Assembly (NCBI GenBank): GCA_017530365.1
Contig: JAFXMK010000007.1
Location: 1 to 64,000, forward strand
Length of the DNA: 64,000 nucleotides
DNA from: Bacteroidales bacterium
GTDB taxonomy: Bacteria > Bacteroidota > Bacteroidia > Bacteroidales > F082
Direction of reading: 5' to 3'
Below the pieces are notes generated by a model. That model saw nothing but the letters and a program-made list of their open reading frames with translations. It was not told the origin of the DNA and searched no databases. Made by a program: the position numbers and the translations under genes. Shown here piece after piece: positions 45,995-54,672 of this stretch; the stretch's first letter is position 1, and each line of letters begins with the position of its first letter.

Positions 45995-47461
45995 TTAAGC
46001 CATCGTTTCTTTCATTGGAATGTTCTTCAAGGTCTCAACAAGGAACTCCCAGAAAGGTGCTACGCTCTCAATGAGCAGGGCCTCATCGGGTGAGTGTGGG
46101 TGGACTAAAGTCGGGCCGAAGCTGACCATATCCCAATGTGGGTACTTGGATCCGAGGATGCCGCATTCGAGGCCGGCGTGGATGACCATGACCTTGGGCT
46201 CTTTGCCGAACTTCTCCTGATACACAGCCTTCATGGTGTTGAGGATCGGGGAATTGGGATTAGGCTTCCAACCAGGGTAATCGCCGGTGGAGTAGGCCTC
46301 AGCGCCATTGTCGGTGAGGTTTTTGCGGATCTGGGCGGCCAGCTTGTCCTTGTCAGCATCGACCAGACTGCGGGTCAATGAGGCACACACGATCTTGCCG
46401 TCTTCCATCTTGATGGTGGCGAGGTTCGAAGAAGTCTCAGTGGTGCCTTCAAAGTCATTCGACATGGCGATGACGCCGTTAGGATAGCGGGCAATGGCAC
46501 AGAACAGGTTGTCTTGTGTGGCGAGGTCTATCACCTGTTTGGGCATCTCGGCAGGTTCGCAGAGGATGGCCATTTCGGGTTCGATGCCTTCTAATTCTTC
46601 CTTCACAATGGTTTCGTATTCCTTGGCATATTCCTCAAATTCGTTTTTTTTGTCTTCGGGGATGCCTACTATGGCCATGGCTTCTCTTGGGATGGCGTTG
46701 CGGAGGCTGCCGCCGTCGATGCATGCCATGCGGAGACCATATTTTTCAGCAGCCATCAGCATCATGGTGTTGAGCACCTTGTTGGCATTGGCACGACCGA
46801 GGTTGATATCCATGCCGGAGTGTCCGCCTTTGAGGCCTTTCACAAAGAGCTTGTAGGCGATCATGCCAGCTGGCACATCCTCGTATTTCGGTGCCCAGGT
46901 GCCGATGTTGTCCACGCCGCCGGCGCAGCCCACATAGAGTTCACCTTCGGTCTCGGAGTCCATGTTGAGAAGGATGTCACCTTGCAGCACACCAGGTTGC
47001 AGTTTGTTGGCACCAGTCATGCCAGTCTCTTCGTCGATGGTGAAGAGAGCCTCGACGGGACCGTGTTCGATGTCAGTGGCTTCGAGCACTGCCATGGCTG
47101 CGGCAGCGCCCAGACCGTCGTCAGCGCCGAGGGTGGTGCCGTTGGCTTTCACCCAACCGTCTTCGATGTGAGTTTCGATGGGGTCGTTTTCAAAGTCATG
47201 TGGGTTATCGTCGTTTTTCTGAGGCACCATATCGAGGTGGGCCTGCAGGATGACGCCCTTGCGGTTTTCCATGCCTGGAGTGGCGGGCTTGCGAATGATG
47301 ACGTTGCCGCATTCATCCACCATTGTCTCTAGACCGTGGTCTTCGCCCCATTGCTTCATGAAAGCGATTACTTTGGCTTCTTTCTTCGATGGACGAGGGA
47401 TCTGCGTCAAGCTGTGGAAGTTCTTCCAAATGCCACTGGGCTGTAATTCTTGAATTGTCAT
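45995..47461 (-). CDS. pepD: Aminoacyl-histidine dipeptidase (M20 family, PepD)
   Basis: 488 residues, the usual PepD length. Metal-site motifs are in order: LQAHLDMVPQKN, LGADDGLGAAAAMAVLE, and TIDEETGMTGANKL (catalytic Glu plus ligand), then MDSETEGELYVGCAGG and a C-terminal VIHAGLECGILGSKYPHWDM. It is a cytosolic zinc dipeptidase of broad specificity. It starts 11 bases after the ABC transporter gene and probably belongs to the same message. An AT-only palindrome surrounds its stop codon. Confidence 0.94.
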   Translation of the reverse strand: MTIQELQPSGIWKNFHSLTQIPRPSKKEAKVIAFMKQWGEDHGLETMVDECGNVIIRKPATPGMENRKGVILQAHLDMVPQKNDDNPHDFENDPIETHIEDGWVKANGTTLGADDGLGAAAAMAVLEATDIEHGPVEALFTIDEETGMTGANKLQPGVLQGDILLNMDSETEGELYVGCAGGVDNIGTWAPKYEDVPAGMIAYKLFVKGLKGGHSGMDINLGRANANKVLNTMMLMAAEKYGLRMACIDGGSLRNAIPREAMAIVGIPEDKKNEFEEYAKEYETIVKEELEGIEPEMAILCEPAEMPKQVIDLATQDNLFCAIARYPNGVIAMSNDFEGTTETSSNLATIKMEDGKIVCASLTRSLVDADKDKLAAQIRKNLTDNGAEAYSTGDYPGWKPNPNSPILNTMKAVYQEKFGKEPKVMVIHAGLECGILGSKYPHWDMVSFGPTLVHPHSPDEALLIESVAPFWEFLVETLKNIPMKETMA

Positions 47462-47472
47462 AGTTTTATATT

Positions 47473-49305
47473 TTAGTTAAACGATTGTAAATCTGTAAGT
47501 TTCTTGTAAACGCCGTTCAAGGCGATTAATTCTTCATGTTGGCCTCGTTCGATGATTTGACCTTTTTGGAGCACCACGATTTCGTCGGCATGCTGGATAG
47601 TGGAGAGGCGATGTGCAATAACGATGGAAGTGCGTTGGCTCATCACATTGGACAAAGCTTCCTGAACCAAGCGCTCGCTTTCGGTGTCGAGTGAAGAGGT
47701 GGCCTCATCTAAAATTAAAATAGGTGGGTTCTTCAGTACGGCCCGTGCGATGCTCAGACGTTGCCGCTGTCCTCCAGAGAGGTTCATGCCTCGGTCGCCG
47801 ATATTGGTCTCGTAGCCATGTTCCATCTCCATGATGAACTCATGAGCGTTGGCAACCTTGGCGGCATCGATGACAGCTTCCTTGGATACATTCTCCATGC
47901 CGAAAGCGATGTTGTTGAAGACCGTGTCGTTGAAAAGGATGGTTTCTTGTGTGACAATGCCCATCAAACCGCGCAAGTCACTGATCCGATAGTCTCGGAT
48001 GTCATGTCCGTCGATCAAAATTTGCCCTTCGCACACGTCGTAGAATCGTGGTAGCAGATCGACCAAGGTGGATTTGCCACCGCCACTTTCTCCAACGAGG
48101 GCAATGACTTTGCCTTTGGGAATCTTGAGATTGATGTCTTTCAGCACATCGTCTTTCCCATAACGGAAACTGACATCTTGATATGCAATTTCGTTGTTGA
48201 AATCTTTGATCTCCAGCGCATTCACTTTCTCGGTAATCACCTCATCGGCATCCAGTATCTCGAAGATGCGTTCTGCGGAAGCCACGCCCTTTTGGATGTT
48301 GTAATAGCCTTGCGAGAAGGACTTGGCGGGGGAGATGATTTGGGAGAACACCACGATATAGGTGATGAAATCGGCTGCTCCGATGTTGCTTCCTCCACCT
48401 AGGATGAGGTTGCCTCCAAACCATAGCACGATGATGACTACAATGGCCGAAAGGAACTCGCTCATGGGAGAGCTCATCTCTCGTTTACGATGGACACCGA
48501 CCAAGGTTTTTGAGTACTTTTCGTTTTGCTCATCAAACTTCTCTTTGGAATAGCGGATAGCATTAAATCCTTTGATGATGCGCAATCCTGAAATGGACTC
48601 TTCGATAGTGGAGACCATGCCAGCCAGTCTGTTTTGGCTTTCTTTTGATTGTTTTTTAAGCGCTTTTCCAACTTTCCCGATCAGGAAACCAGCGATGGGC
48701 AGCAATACCAACACGAACAAAGTCAGTTTTGGACTCAGGCTGACCATGAAAGCAAAGTAGAAGAGGATAGTCAACGGGTCCTTTATCAGCATCTCAATCC
48801 AGTTGAGGATGGAGACTTCCACCTCTTGTACATCCGTGGTAATGCGGGCCATAATGTCGCCTTTCCGCTGGTTGCTGTAGAAAGAGAGTGGTAGCACCAG
48901 GATCTTGTGATAGATGTCGCTTCGAAGGTCTTGGATGGCACCTACTCGGGCCTTGGCCATGAAGAAGCAGGCGCAGAAACGGCCGAGATTGCGGAAGAAG
49001 AAGGTGATGAGCAGGAAGACGCAGATGAAGGCCAAGGCATAGCCGTGCCCTTGTTCGATGATAAGGTTGCTCATCAAATAGTTCAGGTATCCGATGAGGT
49101 AATCCGACGAGAAGCTGAATTCGGGTCGCGCCACTGCTTGGATGGCATCAGTCTGAAAGAGCAGGTTCAGAAAAGGAACCACTAGGGCAAAGGAGAATAA
49201 GGAGAAGAAAATCGCCACCAGGTTGAATACCAGGTTTAAGAAGATGTAAAACCAGTATGGCTTCACATACGACAATAGCCGGTTAAAGGGGCGTTTCTTC
49301 TTCAT
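47473..49305 (-). CDS. msbA: ABC exporter, MsbA-type half-transporter
   Basis: 610 residues from the ATG at 49305, two bases past the purB stop; a TTG at 49311 is an alternative start. Six membrane helices lie within the first 330 residues. The nucleotide-binding domain has Walker A GESGGGKST, Q-loop VTQETILF, signature NLSGGQRQRLSIARA, Walker B LILDEATSSLD and the H-loop IAHRLST. Such fused half-transporters flip lipid A-core or other lipids; the exact substrate here is unproven. It precedes pepD by 11 bases. Confidence 0.88.
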   Translation of the reverse strand: MKKKRPFNRLLSYVKPYWFYIFLNLVFNLVAIFFSLFSFALVVPFLNLLFQTDAIQAVARPEFSFSSDYLIGYLNYLMSNLIIEQGHGYALAFICVFLLITFFFRNLGRFCACFFMAKARVGAIQDLRSDIYHKILVLPLSFYSNQRKGDIMARITTDVQEVEVSILNWIEMLIKDPLTILFYFAFMVSLSPKLTLFVLVLLPIAGFLIGKVGKALKKQSKESQNRLAGMVSTIEESISGLRIIKGFNAIRYSKEKFDEQNEKYSKTLVGVHRKREMSSPMSEFLSAIVVIIVLWFGGNLILGGGSNIGAADFITYIVVFSQIISPAKSFSQGYYNIQKGVASAERIFEILDADEVITEKVNALEIKDFNNEIAYQDVSFRYGKDDVLKDINLKIPKGKVIALVGESGGGKSTLVDLLPRFYDVCEGQILIDGHDIRDYRISDLRGLMGIVTQETILFNDTVFNNIAFGMENVSKEAVIDAAKVANAHEFIMEMEHGYETNIGDRGMNLSGGQRQRLSIARAVLKNPPILILDEATSSLDTESERLVQEALSNVMSQRTSIVIAHRLSTIQHADEIVVLQKGQIIERGQHEELIALNGVYKKLTDLQSFN

Positions 49306-49307
49306 GT

Positions 49308-50648
49308 TCAATAGTTATATCCAGTATAGTTCTCAGGGGTGATGGCCATGAGCTCCATCTTGATCTCCTTGCTGACGGGCAAGTCCTTGATGAACTCATC
49401 GATGGCGGCCTTGTCGATGTGCTTGTTGGTGCGAGTGAGGCCTTTAAGCAGCTCGTAGGCGCCTTCGATTTCTTCGCGGCGAAGGATGGTCTGGATGGCT
49501 TCGGCCACCACGGCGTAGTTCTGCTGCAGGTCTTGACGGATCTTGTCTTCGTTGAGCAGGAGCTTGTCGAGGCCTTTCAACAGCGACTTGACGGCGATCA
49601 GCGTATGGGCGATCGGAACACCGATGTTGCGGGTGACCGTGGAGTCGGTGAGGTCGCGCTGTAACCTGCTGATGGGAAGCTTGGTGCTCAGGAAGGTGAG
49701 GATGGCGTCGGCCATGCCGAGGTTGCCTTCAGCGTTCTCGAAGTCGATGGGGTTGACCTTATGCGGCATCGCCGAAGAACCGACTTCTCCAGCCTTGATC
49801 TTCTGTTTGAAGTATTCCATGGAGACGTACATCCAGATGTCGCGCGACAGGTCGATCAAAATGGTATTGATGCGACGCAGGGCATCGAAGTAGGCGGCCA
49901 TATAGTCGTAATGCTCAATCTGGGTGGTAGTCTTCTGGCGTTTAAGCTTGAGGCTCTTCTCTACGAAACTCTTGGCAAAGGCCGGCCAGTCGATGTCGGG
50001 GTAGGCTACCTTGTGGGCGTTCATGTTGCCCGTGGCGCCGCCGAACTTGGCCGTAAATGGCACGTTGTTCAACATTTGCAGCTGGTCGTTGAGGCGTTCC
50101 ACAAACACGTAAAACTCCTTGCCGAGGTGGGTGGGGCTGGCGGGCTGACCATGGGTTTTGGCTAGCATCGGGATGTCGCGCCACTCCTTAGCCATGCCTT
50201 TCAGCTTGTCGATGACCTCTTCGATGGCGGGCTTCACCACCAGCTTGTGGGCTTCCATCATGGAGAGCGGCACGGCGGTGTTGTTGATGTCCTGCGAGGT
50301 CAAGCCAAAATGCAGGAACTCTTTCCATTTCTCGAGCCCCATCTCGTCGAACTGGCGTTTCAGGAAATATTCCACCGCTTTTACGTCGTGATTGGTGGTC
50401 TTTTCGATTTCTTTGATCTCTTCAGCATCCTCGGTCTGGAACTCCTCATAGATGGCGCGGAGGTCTTCGTAGTCGCCTTCGAAGTCTTCCAGTTGGGGCA
50501 ATGGAATCTCGCACAGGGCGATGAAATATTCCACCTCAACCATCACGCGGTAGCGGATGAGGGCGAATTCAGAGAAGAAATCATTCAGTTCGACGGTCTT
50601 GGAATGGTAGCGGCCATCGATGGGGGATATGGCTTTTAATGGGTCCAT
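49308..50648 (-). CDS. purB: Adenylosuccinate lyase
   Basis: 446 residues, close to the E. coli-type enzyme. Motifs: SPIDGRYHSKTVELNDFFSE at the N-terminus, FGLTSQDINNTAVPL, KTHGQPASPTHLGKE, GGATGNMNAHKVAYP, and the fumarase-superfamily signature GSSAMPHKVNPIDFENAEGN. It acts twice in purine synthesis (SAICAR cleavage and adenylosuccinate cleavage). It lies 20 bases after fba in one apparent transcription unit. Confidence 0.96.
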   Translation of the reverse strand: MDPLKAISPIDGRYHSKTVELNDFFSEFALIRYRVMVEVEYFIALCEIPLPQLEDFEGDYEDLRAIYEEFQTEDAEEIKEIEKTTNHDVKAVEYFLKRQFDEMGLEKWKEFLHFGLTSQDINNTAVPLSMMEAHKLVVKPAIEEVIDKLKGMAKEWRDIPMLAKTHGQPASPTHLGKEFYVFVERLNDQLQMLNNVPFTAKFGGATGNMNAHKVAYPDIDWPAFAKSFVEKSLKLKRQKTTTQIEHYDYMAAYFDALRRINTILIDLSRDIWMYVSMEYFKQKIKAGEVGSSAMPHKVNPIDFENAEGNLGMADAILTFLSTKLPISRLQRDLTDSTVTRNIGVPIAHTLIAVKSLLKGLDKLLLNEDKIRQDLQQNYAVVAEAIQTILRREEIEGAYELLKGLTRTNKHIDKAAIDEFIKDLPVSKEIKMELMAITPENYTGYNY

Positions 50649-50668
50649 TGTAAGTGGAAAGTAGAGAG

Positions 50669-51673
50669 TTAGTTTAGCAATTTGTCGTTGGAGCCTAAGA
50701 CGTTCACGATCTTATGGATATAAAGCTTCTTCATGTTGTCGCGGGCGGGGCCGAGGTACTTGCGCGGGTCAAACTCGGCGGGTTTCTCGGCGAAGGCCTT
50801 GCGGATGGCGGCGGTCATGGCCAAGCGGCTGTCGCTGTCGATGTTGATCTTGCAGACGGCGCTCTTGGCGGCCTTACGGAGCTGCTCCTCGGGGATGCCG
50901 ACAGCAGCTTTCAGGCTGCCACCAAATTTGTTGATGGTATCGACCTCTTCCTGAGGCACGGAGCTGGATCCGTGCAGCACGATGGGGAAGCCGGGAAGTT
51001 TCTTCTCGATGGCTTCAAGCACGTCGAATGCCAACGGAGGAGGAACGAGGCGGCCAGTCTGAGGATCAACGGTACACTGTTCGGGAGTGAACTTGTAGGC
51101 GCCATGCGAAGTTCCGATGGAGATGGCAAGGCTGTCCACACCGGTCTTGGTCACGAAGTCGATGACTTCCTCAGGCTTGGTGTAATGGCTCTCTTCAGCG
51201 GCTACTTCGTCTTCCACGCCGGCCAACACGCCGAGCTCGCCTTCCACAGTCACATCGTACTGATGGGCGTATTCAACAACCTTCTTGGTGACAGCCACGT
51301 TTTCGTCGTAGGGCAGGGCAGAGCCGTCGATCATCACGGACGAGAAGCCCATGTCGATGCACGACTTGCAGAGCTCGAAGCTGTCGCCGTGGTCGAGGTG
51401 CAGCACGATTTCAGGATGGGCGCAACCGAGTTCCTTGGCATATTCCACAGCACCTTGCGCCATGTAGCGCAGCAGGGTCTGGTTGGCGTAGTTGCGGGCG
51501 CCTTTCGACACCTGAAGGATGACGGGTGACTTGGTCTCCACTGCGGCCATGATGATGGCTTGCAGCTGTTCCATGTTGTTGAAGTTGAATGCGGGGATGG
51601 CATAGCCACCATCGACTGCCTTGGCGAACATCGCTCTGGTGTTCACGAGGCCCAATTCTTTATAGCTGATCAT
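50669..51673 (-). CDS. fba: Class II fructose-bisphosphate aldolase
   Basis: 334 residues. Zinc and substrate motifs: YAIPAFNFNNMEQLQAI, LHLDHGDSFELCKSCID, GFSSVMIDGSALPYDENV, EGELGVLAGVEDE, and IGTSHGAYKF followed by LHGSSSVP. It splits fructose-1,6-bisphosphate in glycolysis and uses a divalent metal. It is the first gene of a probable fba-purB-msbA-pepD transcript with a good promoter 41 bases upstream. Confidence 0.96.
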   Translation of the reverse strand: MISYKELGLVNTRAMFAKAVDGGYAIPAFNFNNMEQLQAIIMAAVETKSPVILQVSKGARNYANQTLLRYMAQGAVEYAKELGCAHPEIVLHLDHGDSFELCKSCIDMGFSSVMIDGSALPYDENVAVTKKVVEYAHQYDVTVEGELGVLAGVEDEVAAEESHYTKPEEVIDFVTKTGVDSLAISIGTSHGAYKFTPEQCTVDPQTGRLVPPPLAFDVLEAIEKKLPGFPIVLHGSSSVPQEEVDTINKFGGSLKAAVGIPEEQLRKAAKSAVCKINIDSDSRLAMTAAIRKAFAEKPAEFDPRKYLGPARDNMKKLYIHKIVNVLGSNDKLLN

Positions 51674-51713
51674 GATTGGTAAGATTTGATTTCAATTTTT
51701 AGAATCTAACCCG

Positions 51714-51743
51714 CAAAGATACGTTTTATTTTCTGATTTCAAA
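51714..51743 (-). promoter_or_regulatory. Promoter of fba
   Basis: The minus strand has TTTG at 51743-51740, an 18-base spacer, and TATCTTTG at 51721-51714. Both parts match the Bacteroidota consensus. The upstream operon's terminator (51745-51775) abuts the -33 element. Confidence 0.7.
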
Positions 51744-51744
51744 A

Positions 51745-51775
51745 ACAAAAACCGCTCTTGTGAGCGGTTTTGTTT
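51745..51775 (-). terminator. Intrinsic terminator of the carbohydrate-binding protein operon
   Basis: AAAACCGCTC pairs with GAGCGGTTTT around a four-base loop; a T-rich run follows on the minus strand. It lies 22 bases past the stop codon at 51798. Confidence 0.85.
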
Positions 51776-51797
51776 CTCTTGATGTCTTATCGGGTTT

Positions 51798-54074
51798 TTA
51801 CCATCCGTTGCCGCCGGCGTTCACGGTGGTGAGCATGGAGTTGACGTTGGCTGTGGCAGTTTGTCCGCCCGAGTAGGTGACGTTGCCGGTGTAGTAGCCG
51901 TTCCAGTTGGTGCCGCCGCTGAGGGTGCCGTTGTATTTGATAGTGTAGGTCTGTCCGGTCTGGAGTTGCGGGTCGGTGAAGAGCATCACCAGGCCGTTGC
52001 CTCCGCCGCCGGGCCATCCGCCGCCACCGCCGCTGAGGGTGGGGCACTGGTAGGTGCAGATCACGGTGCCATCCGACTTCAGGATCTGGATGGCATACCC
52101 TGACTGCGTGTTGATCTTCAAAGTGGGCTGGGTGCAGACGCTGGTGGTGGGGTTGCTGGTGCCGCCGCCTGTGCCGATGTGTGTGCCTCCCGTGATCTTG
52201 AACTGGTTGTTGTCGCAGTCGAAGCCCTCTTCGGGTTGTCTGGCGCCGTTAGAGATGCAGAAGCCGCCGTTGAGTTCCATCGGGCCGTTGCAGTCGGTGC
52301 CGTCGTTGGCGTCGCTGTGGGCGTAGTACACGCCGCCGTTGATGATCAGTCTCGAGGCGGCGTTCACGGCGTCGTCTTTCTTGGAGTAGGCCTCGATGTC
52401 GCCGCCGTTGATGGTCAGGATGGCCTTGCTCTCGATGCACTCGCCGCCTTCGTTCTGGGTCTGGGTGCAGTTGACGCGGAGGGTGCCGCTGTGGATGGTG
52501 AGGTTGCCCTCGGCTTTGATGGCCTTGGGGTTGGCGTAGTCGCCGCCGCCCCAGGGACCGCCGCCACCCGAGGTGACGGTGATGCGTTCGCCGCTGGTGG
52601 TGACGTTGAGGGTCAGGTCGCTGTTGTCGCCTCCTGTAGTGCCGATGACCAGAGTGCCTCCAGCGTTGATGCCCTTGCCGCCGGTGCCAGTGCTGGTCAG
52701 GTTGAAGGTTCCAGCCAGAATCTCCATGCTGCCGTCTGATTTGAGACAGGAAGAAGTATAAGAGTCCTTGGTGCTGCCCGAGACGGTGTAGGCGGCTCCA
52801 TTGCCGTGGGTCTCGATGGCAAAGTAACCATCGGTGATGGTGAGGTCACCATCGGCGCTGATGCCCTTACCCCCGTGGTTGCTCTCAGGTAATGTGATAT
52901 GGAAAGAACCGTTGCTGATGAGGATGTTGGCGTCGCTCTTAATGGCGGTACAGTAAGCAGGGACAGCTTGGTTGTTGACGTTCTCAAGAACGGTGCTACC
53001 TGATGATATGATCGTGATGTTTCCTCCATTGAATGTGAGATCATGGTCGGTCTTGATGCCTTTTGACATGTCCCCCGAGTTTTCAATGTGCAGGTTGCCT
53101 CCGTTGATGAACATGAGACTATCGCATTTGATGCCCTTGGTGTCTGTACCTGAGTTGTAAATGTTCATTTCGCAGCTATTAATAGTGAAGATACCAGAAA
53201 CCTTAATTCCCCTGGCTCCCACGGTGTCAATGTGAATCCATTGTTCACCATGTTGAATAGTCGCATTACCAGAAATGTCCAATCCGTCGGAACCTGATGA
53301 AACTATGTTGAGTAAACCATTGTTAAAAACGAAATCGCCGTTGCAATGAATACCATCTCCGTCAGTTGTTCTGGTGGATATACTTGCACCATTGATAATG
53401 AAATTGCCATCAATATTGATACCATGTTTTGCATAACCCGATATATTCAACGATCCATTATCGCCATTGTTAACCGTCAGATTGCCAGCCACACATAAGG
53501 CTGCTTTGGCACTACTGTTAGCATTGTCGTTTAATGTGGAGCCACCTTTAAGCGTTAGCGTGATGTTGTTATTGGTAGCGAGATTCATAGCGGCGGAGCT
53601 GTTCGATGTTAAGTTTAGAGTAAAGAGAAAAAGGTTGTAATCTGCATTGCTATAAATGGTTAACGAACCATTGGTCGAGCTGCCAGAGACACGGTAACAG
53701 ACCCCTGCTTTAGTGGAATTCACCGTCACATAAGAGCCGTTGTTGCTAATACTCACCCCATCGTTGGCGAAAGGGTTGTTAATGGTGGCGCCGTTGTCGT
53801 TGAAGATGATGGTTACTGTATCTCCTGAAGGAAAGTTGTATTCACCAAAGGTGACACTGTCGATGGAGGAGACAGGGAAGGAGTTCAAGATGCCCCCGGC
53901 ATTATTGTTGAATACCACTGAAGCAGGACTGGTGATGAAATTGATGCCTCCGATATTGCTGACGGGTGTCTCATACAAGACACTGCCGTTGCTGTGGAGG
54001 ATGATGGTCTTTTCTTGTGCTTGGAGTCCGAGGCTGAGCATCAGACATACCAAAATGAATGCTGCTCTTCTCAT
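51798..54074 (-). CDS. Secreted beta-helix carbohydrate-binding-domain protein (Cthe_2159-like)
   Basis: 758 residues. The signal peptide ends near GLQAQ. Two short motifs of the form SNIGGINF and SSIDSVTF occur near residues 40-75. A long right-handed beta-helix-like region follows, with repeated turns such as GIHCNGDFVFNNGLLNI, GIKCDSLMFINGGNLHI and GISADGDLTITDGYF. This pattern is that of the Cthe_2159 family of polysaccharide-binding proteins. The C-terminus is Gly-rich (GGGGGWPGGGG) and lacks a recognisable T9SS sorting domain. It overlaps the preceding small sorted protein by 4 bases. The part below about 52700 is visibly richer in G and C than the first half of the gene. Confidence 0.75.
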   Translation of the reverse strand: MRRAAFILVCLMLSLGLQAQEKTIILHSNGSVLYETPVSNIGGINFITSPASVVFNNNAGGILNSFPVSSIDSVTFGEYNFPSGDTVTIIFNDNGATINNPFANDGVSISNNGSYVTVNSTKAGVCYRVSGSSTNGSLTIYSNADYNLFLFTLNLTSNSSAAMNLATNNNITLTLKGGSTLNDNANSSAKAALCVAGNLTVNNGDNGSLNISGYAKHGINIDGNFIINGASISTRTTDGDGIHCNGDFVFNNGLLNIVSSGSDGLDISGNATIQHGEQWIHIDTVGARGIKVSGIFTINSCEMNIYNSGTDTKGIKCDSLMFINGGNLHIENSGDMSKGIKTDHDLTFNGGNITIISSGSTVLENVNNQAVPAYCTAIKSDANILISNGSFHITLPESNHGGKGISADGDLTITDGYFAIETHGNGAAYTVSGSTKDSYTSSCLKSDGSMEILAGTFNLTSTGTGGKGINAGGTLVIGTTGGDNSDLTLNVTTSGERITVTSGGGGPWGGGDYANPKAIKAEGNLTIHSGTLRVNCTQTQNEGGECIESKAILTINGGDIEAYSKKDDAVNAASRLIINGGVYYAHSDANDGTDCNGPMELNGGFCISNGARQPEEGFDCDNNQFKITGGTHIGTGGGTSNPTTSVCTQPTLKINTQSGYAIQILKSDGTVICTYQCPTLSGGGGGWPGGGGNGLVMLFTDPQLQTGQTYTIKYNGTLSGGTNWNGYYTGNVTYSGGQTATANVNSMLTTVNAGGNGW

Positions 54075-54550
54075 CGCTTCAACAGTTTAAGGTTCTTGTC
54101 AAGGATTCTGAGGATATACAGTCCTGAAGGTAGGTTGCCAAGGTCGATGGGCTCGTTGGCGCTGACTTGCTTTTCAAAAAGCAGACGGCCTTCAAGGGAA
54201 TAGACGCGGACGTTCTGCGGGGTCTCAAGGTTGCCGATGGCGACGTATTTCTCTACTGGATTGGGGTAGAAGAAAGGCATGCCAGCTTGGGCTTCATTCG
54301 TGCCCGTAAGATCGACAAACTCAATTTTACGGATGTCGTCAATGCTGATCCGATGGGTCAGACCTTGAGTGGTGATCACCAGGGTTTCTTGCCCTTCGAA
54401 GGCGAGCTGGTCGTTTTCGGAGAGGACATAAAGTTGTTCCTCGCCGTTGTTCAAGGTGAGGAGGGTGCGGATTTCAACGCTTTGGGCATGGGAGGGGAGA
54501 AACCACAGCAGCGACCATGCCGTCAAAAAAAACAGTCTTTTAAAAAACAT
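54071..54550 (-). CDS. Small secreted protein with T9SS type A sorting domain
   Basis: 159 residues. The signal peptide ends near PSHAQ (about residue 23). A mature region of about 55 residues ends in ISIDDIRKIEF. The T9SS sorting domain starts at FFYPNPVEKYVAIGNLE and ends with LPSGLYILRILDKNLKLLKR. It is thus little more than a sorting domain with a short head. The head shares the I..I.F motif with the next protein, whose start codon overlaps its stop. A TATCTTTG promoter element lies 28 bases upstream. Function unknown. Confidence 0.78.
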   Translation of the reverse strand: MFFKRLFFLTAWSLLWFLPSHAQSVEIRTLLTLNNGEEQLYVLSENDQLAFEGQETLVITTQGLTHRISIDDIRKIEFVDLTGTNEAQAGMPFFYPNPVEKYVAIGNLETPQNVRVYSLEGRLLFEKQVSANEPIDLGNLPSGLYILRILDKNLKLLKR

Positions 54551-54578
54551 ATCGTTTGTAACTTAAAAATCGAAGCTA

Positions 54579-54586
54579 CAAAGATA
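54579..54586 (-). promoter_or_regulatory. Promoter -7 element for the small sorted protein operon
   Basis: The minus strand reads TATCTTTG (TAnnTTTG), 28 bases upstream of the ATG at 54550. The rest of the 54551-54672 gap holds nothing else I can name. Confidence 0.6.
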
Positions 54587-54672
54587 ACAAGTTTTTTTGA
54601 AAGGGCAGGGTGGTTTGAGGGCTGGTTTTTTCCGTTTCAAAGGTTTTTTGGGCGGATTTTTCTGTTTTATAT

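Noticed and set aside
52179-52739. Open frame of 186 codons rich in Val, Ala and Gly on the plus strand
   Set aside because: It arises from the GC-rich, Gly-biased 3' part of the beta-helix gene. The minus strand has a signal peptide and repeat structure; this frame has neither.
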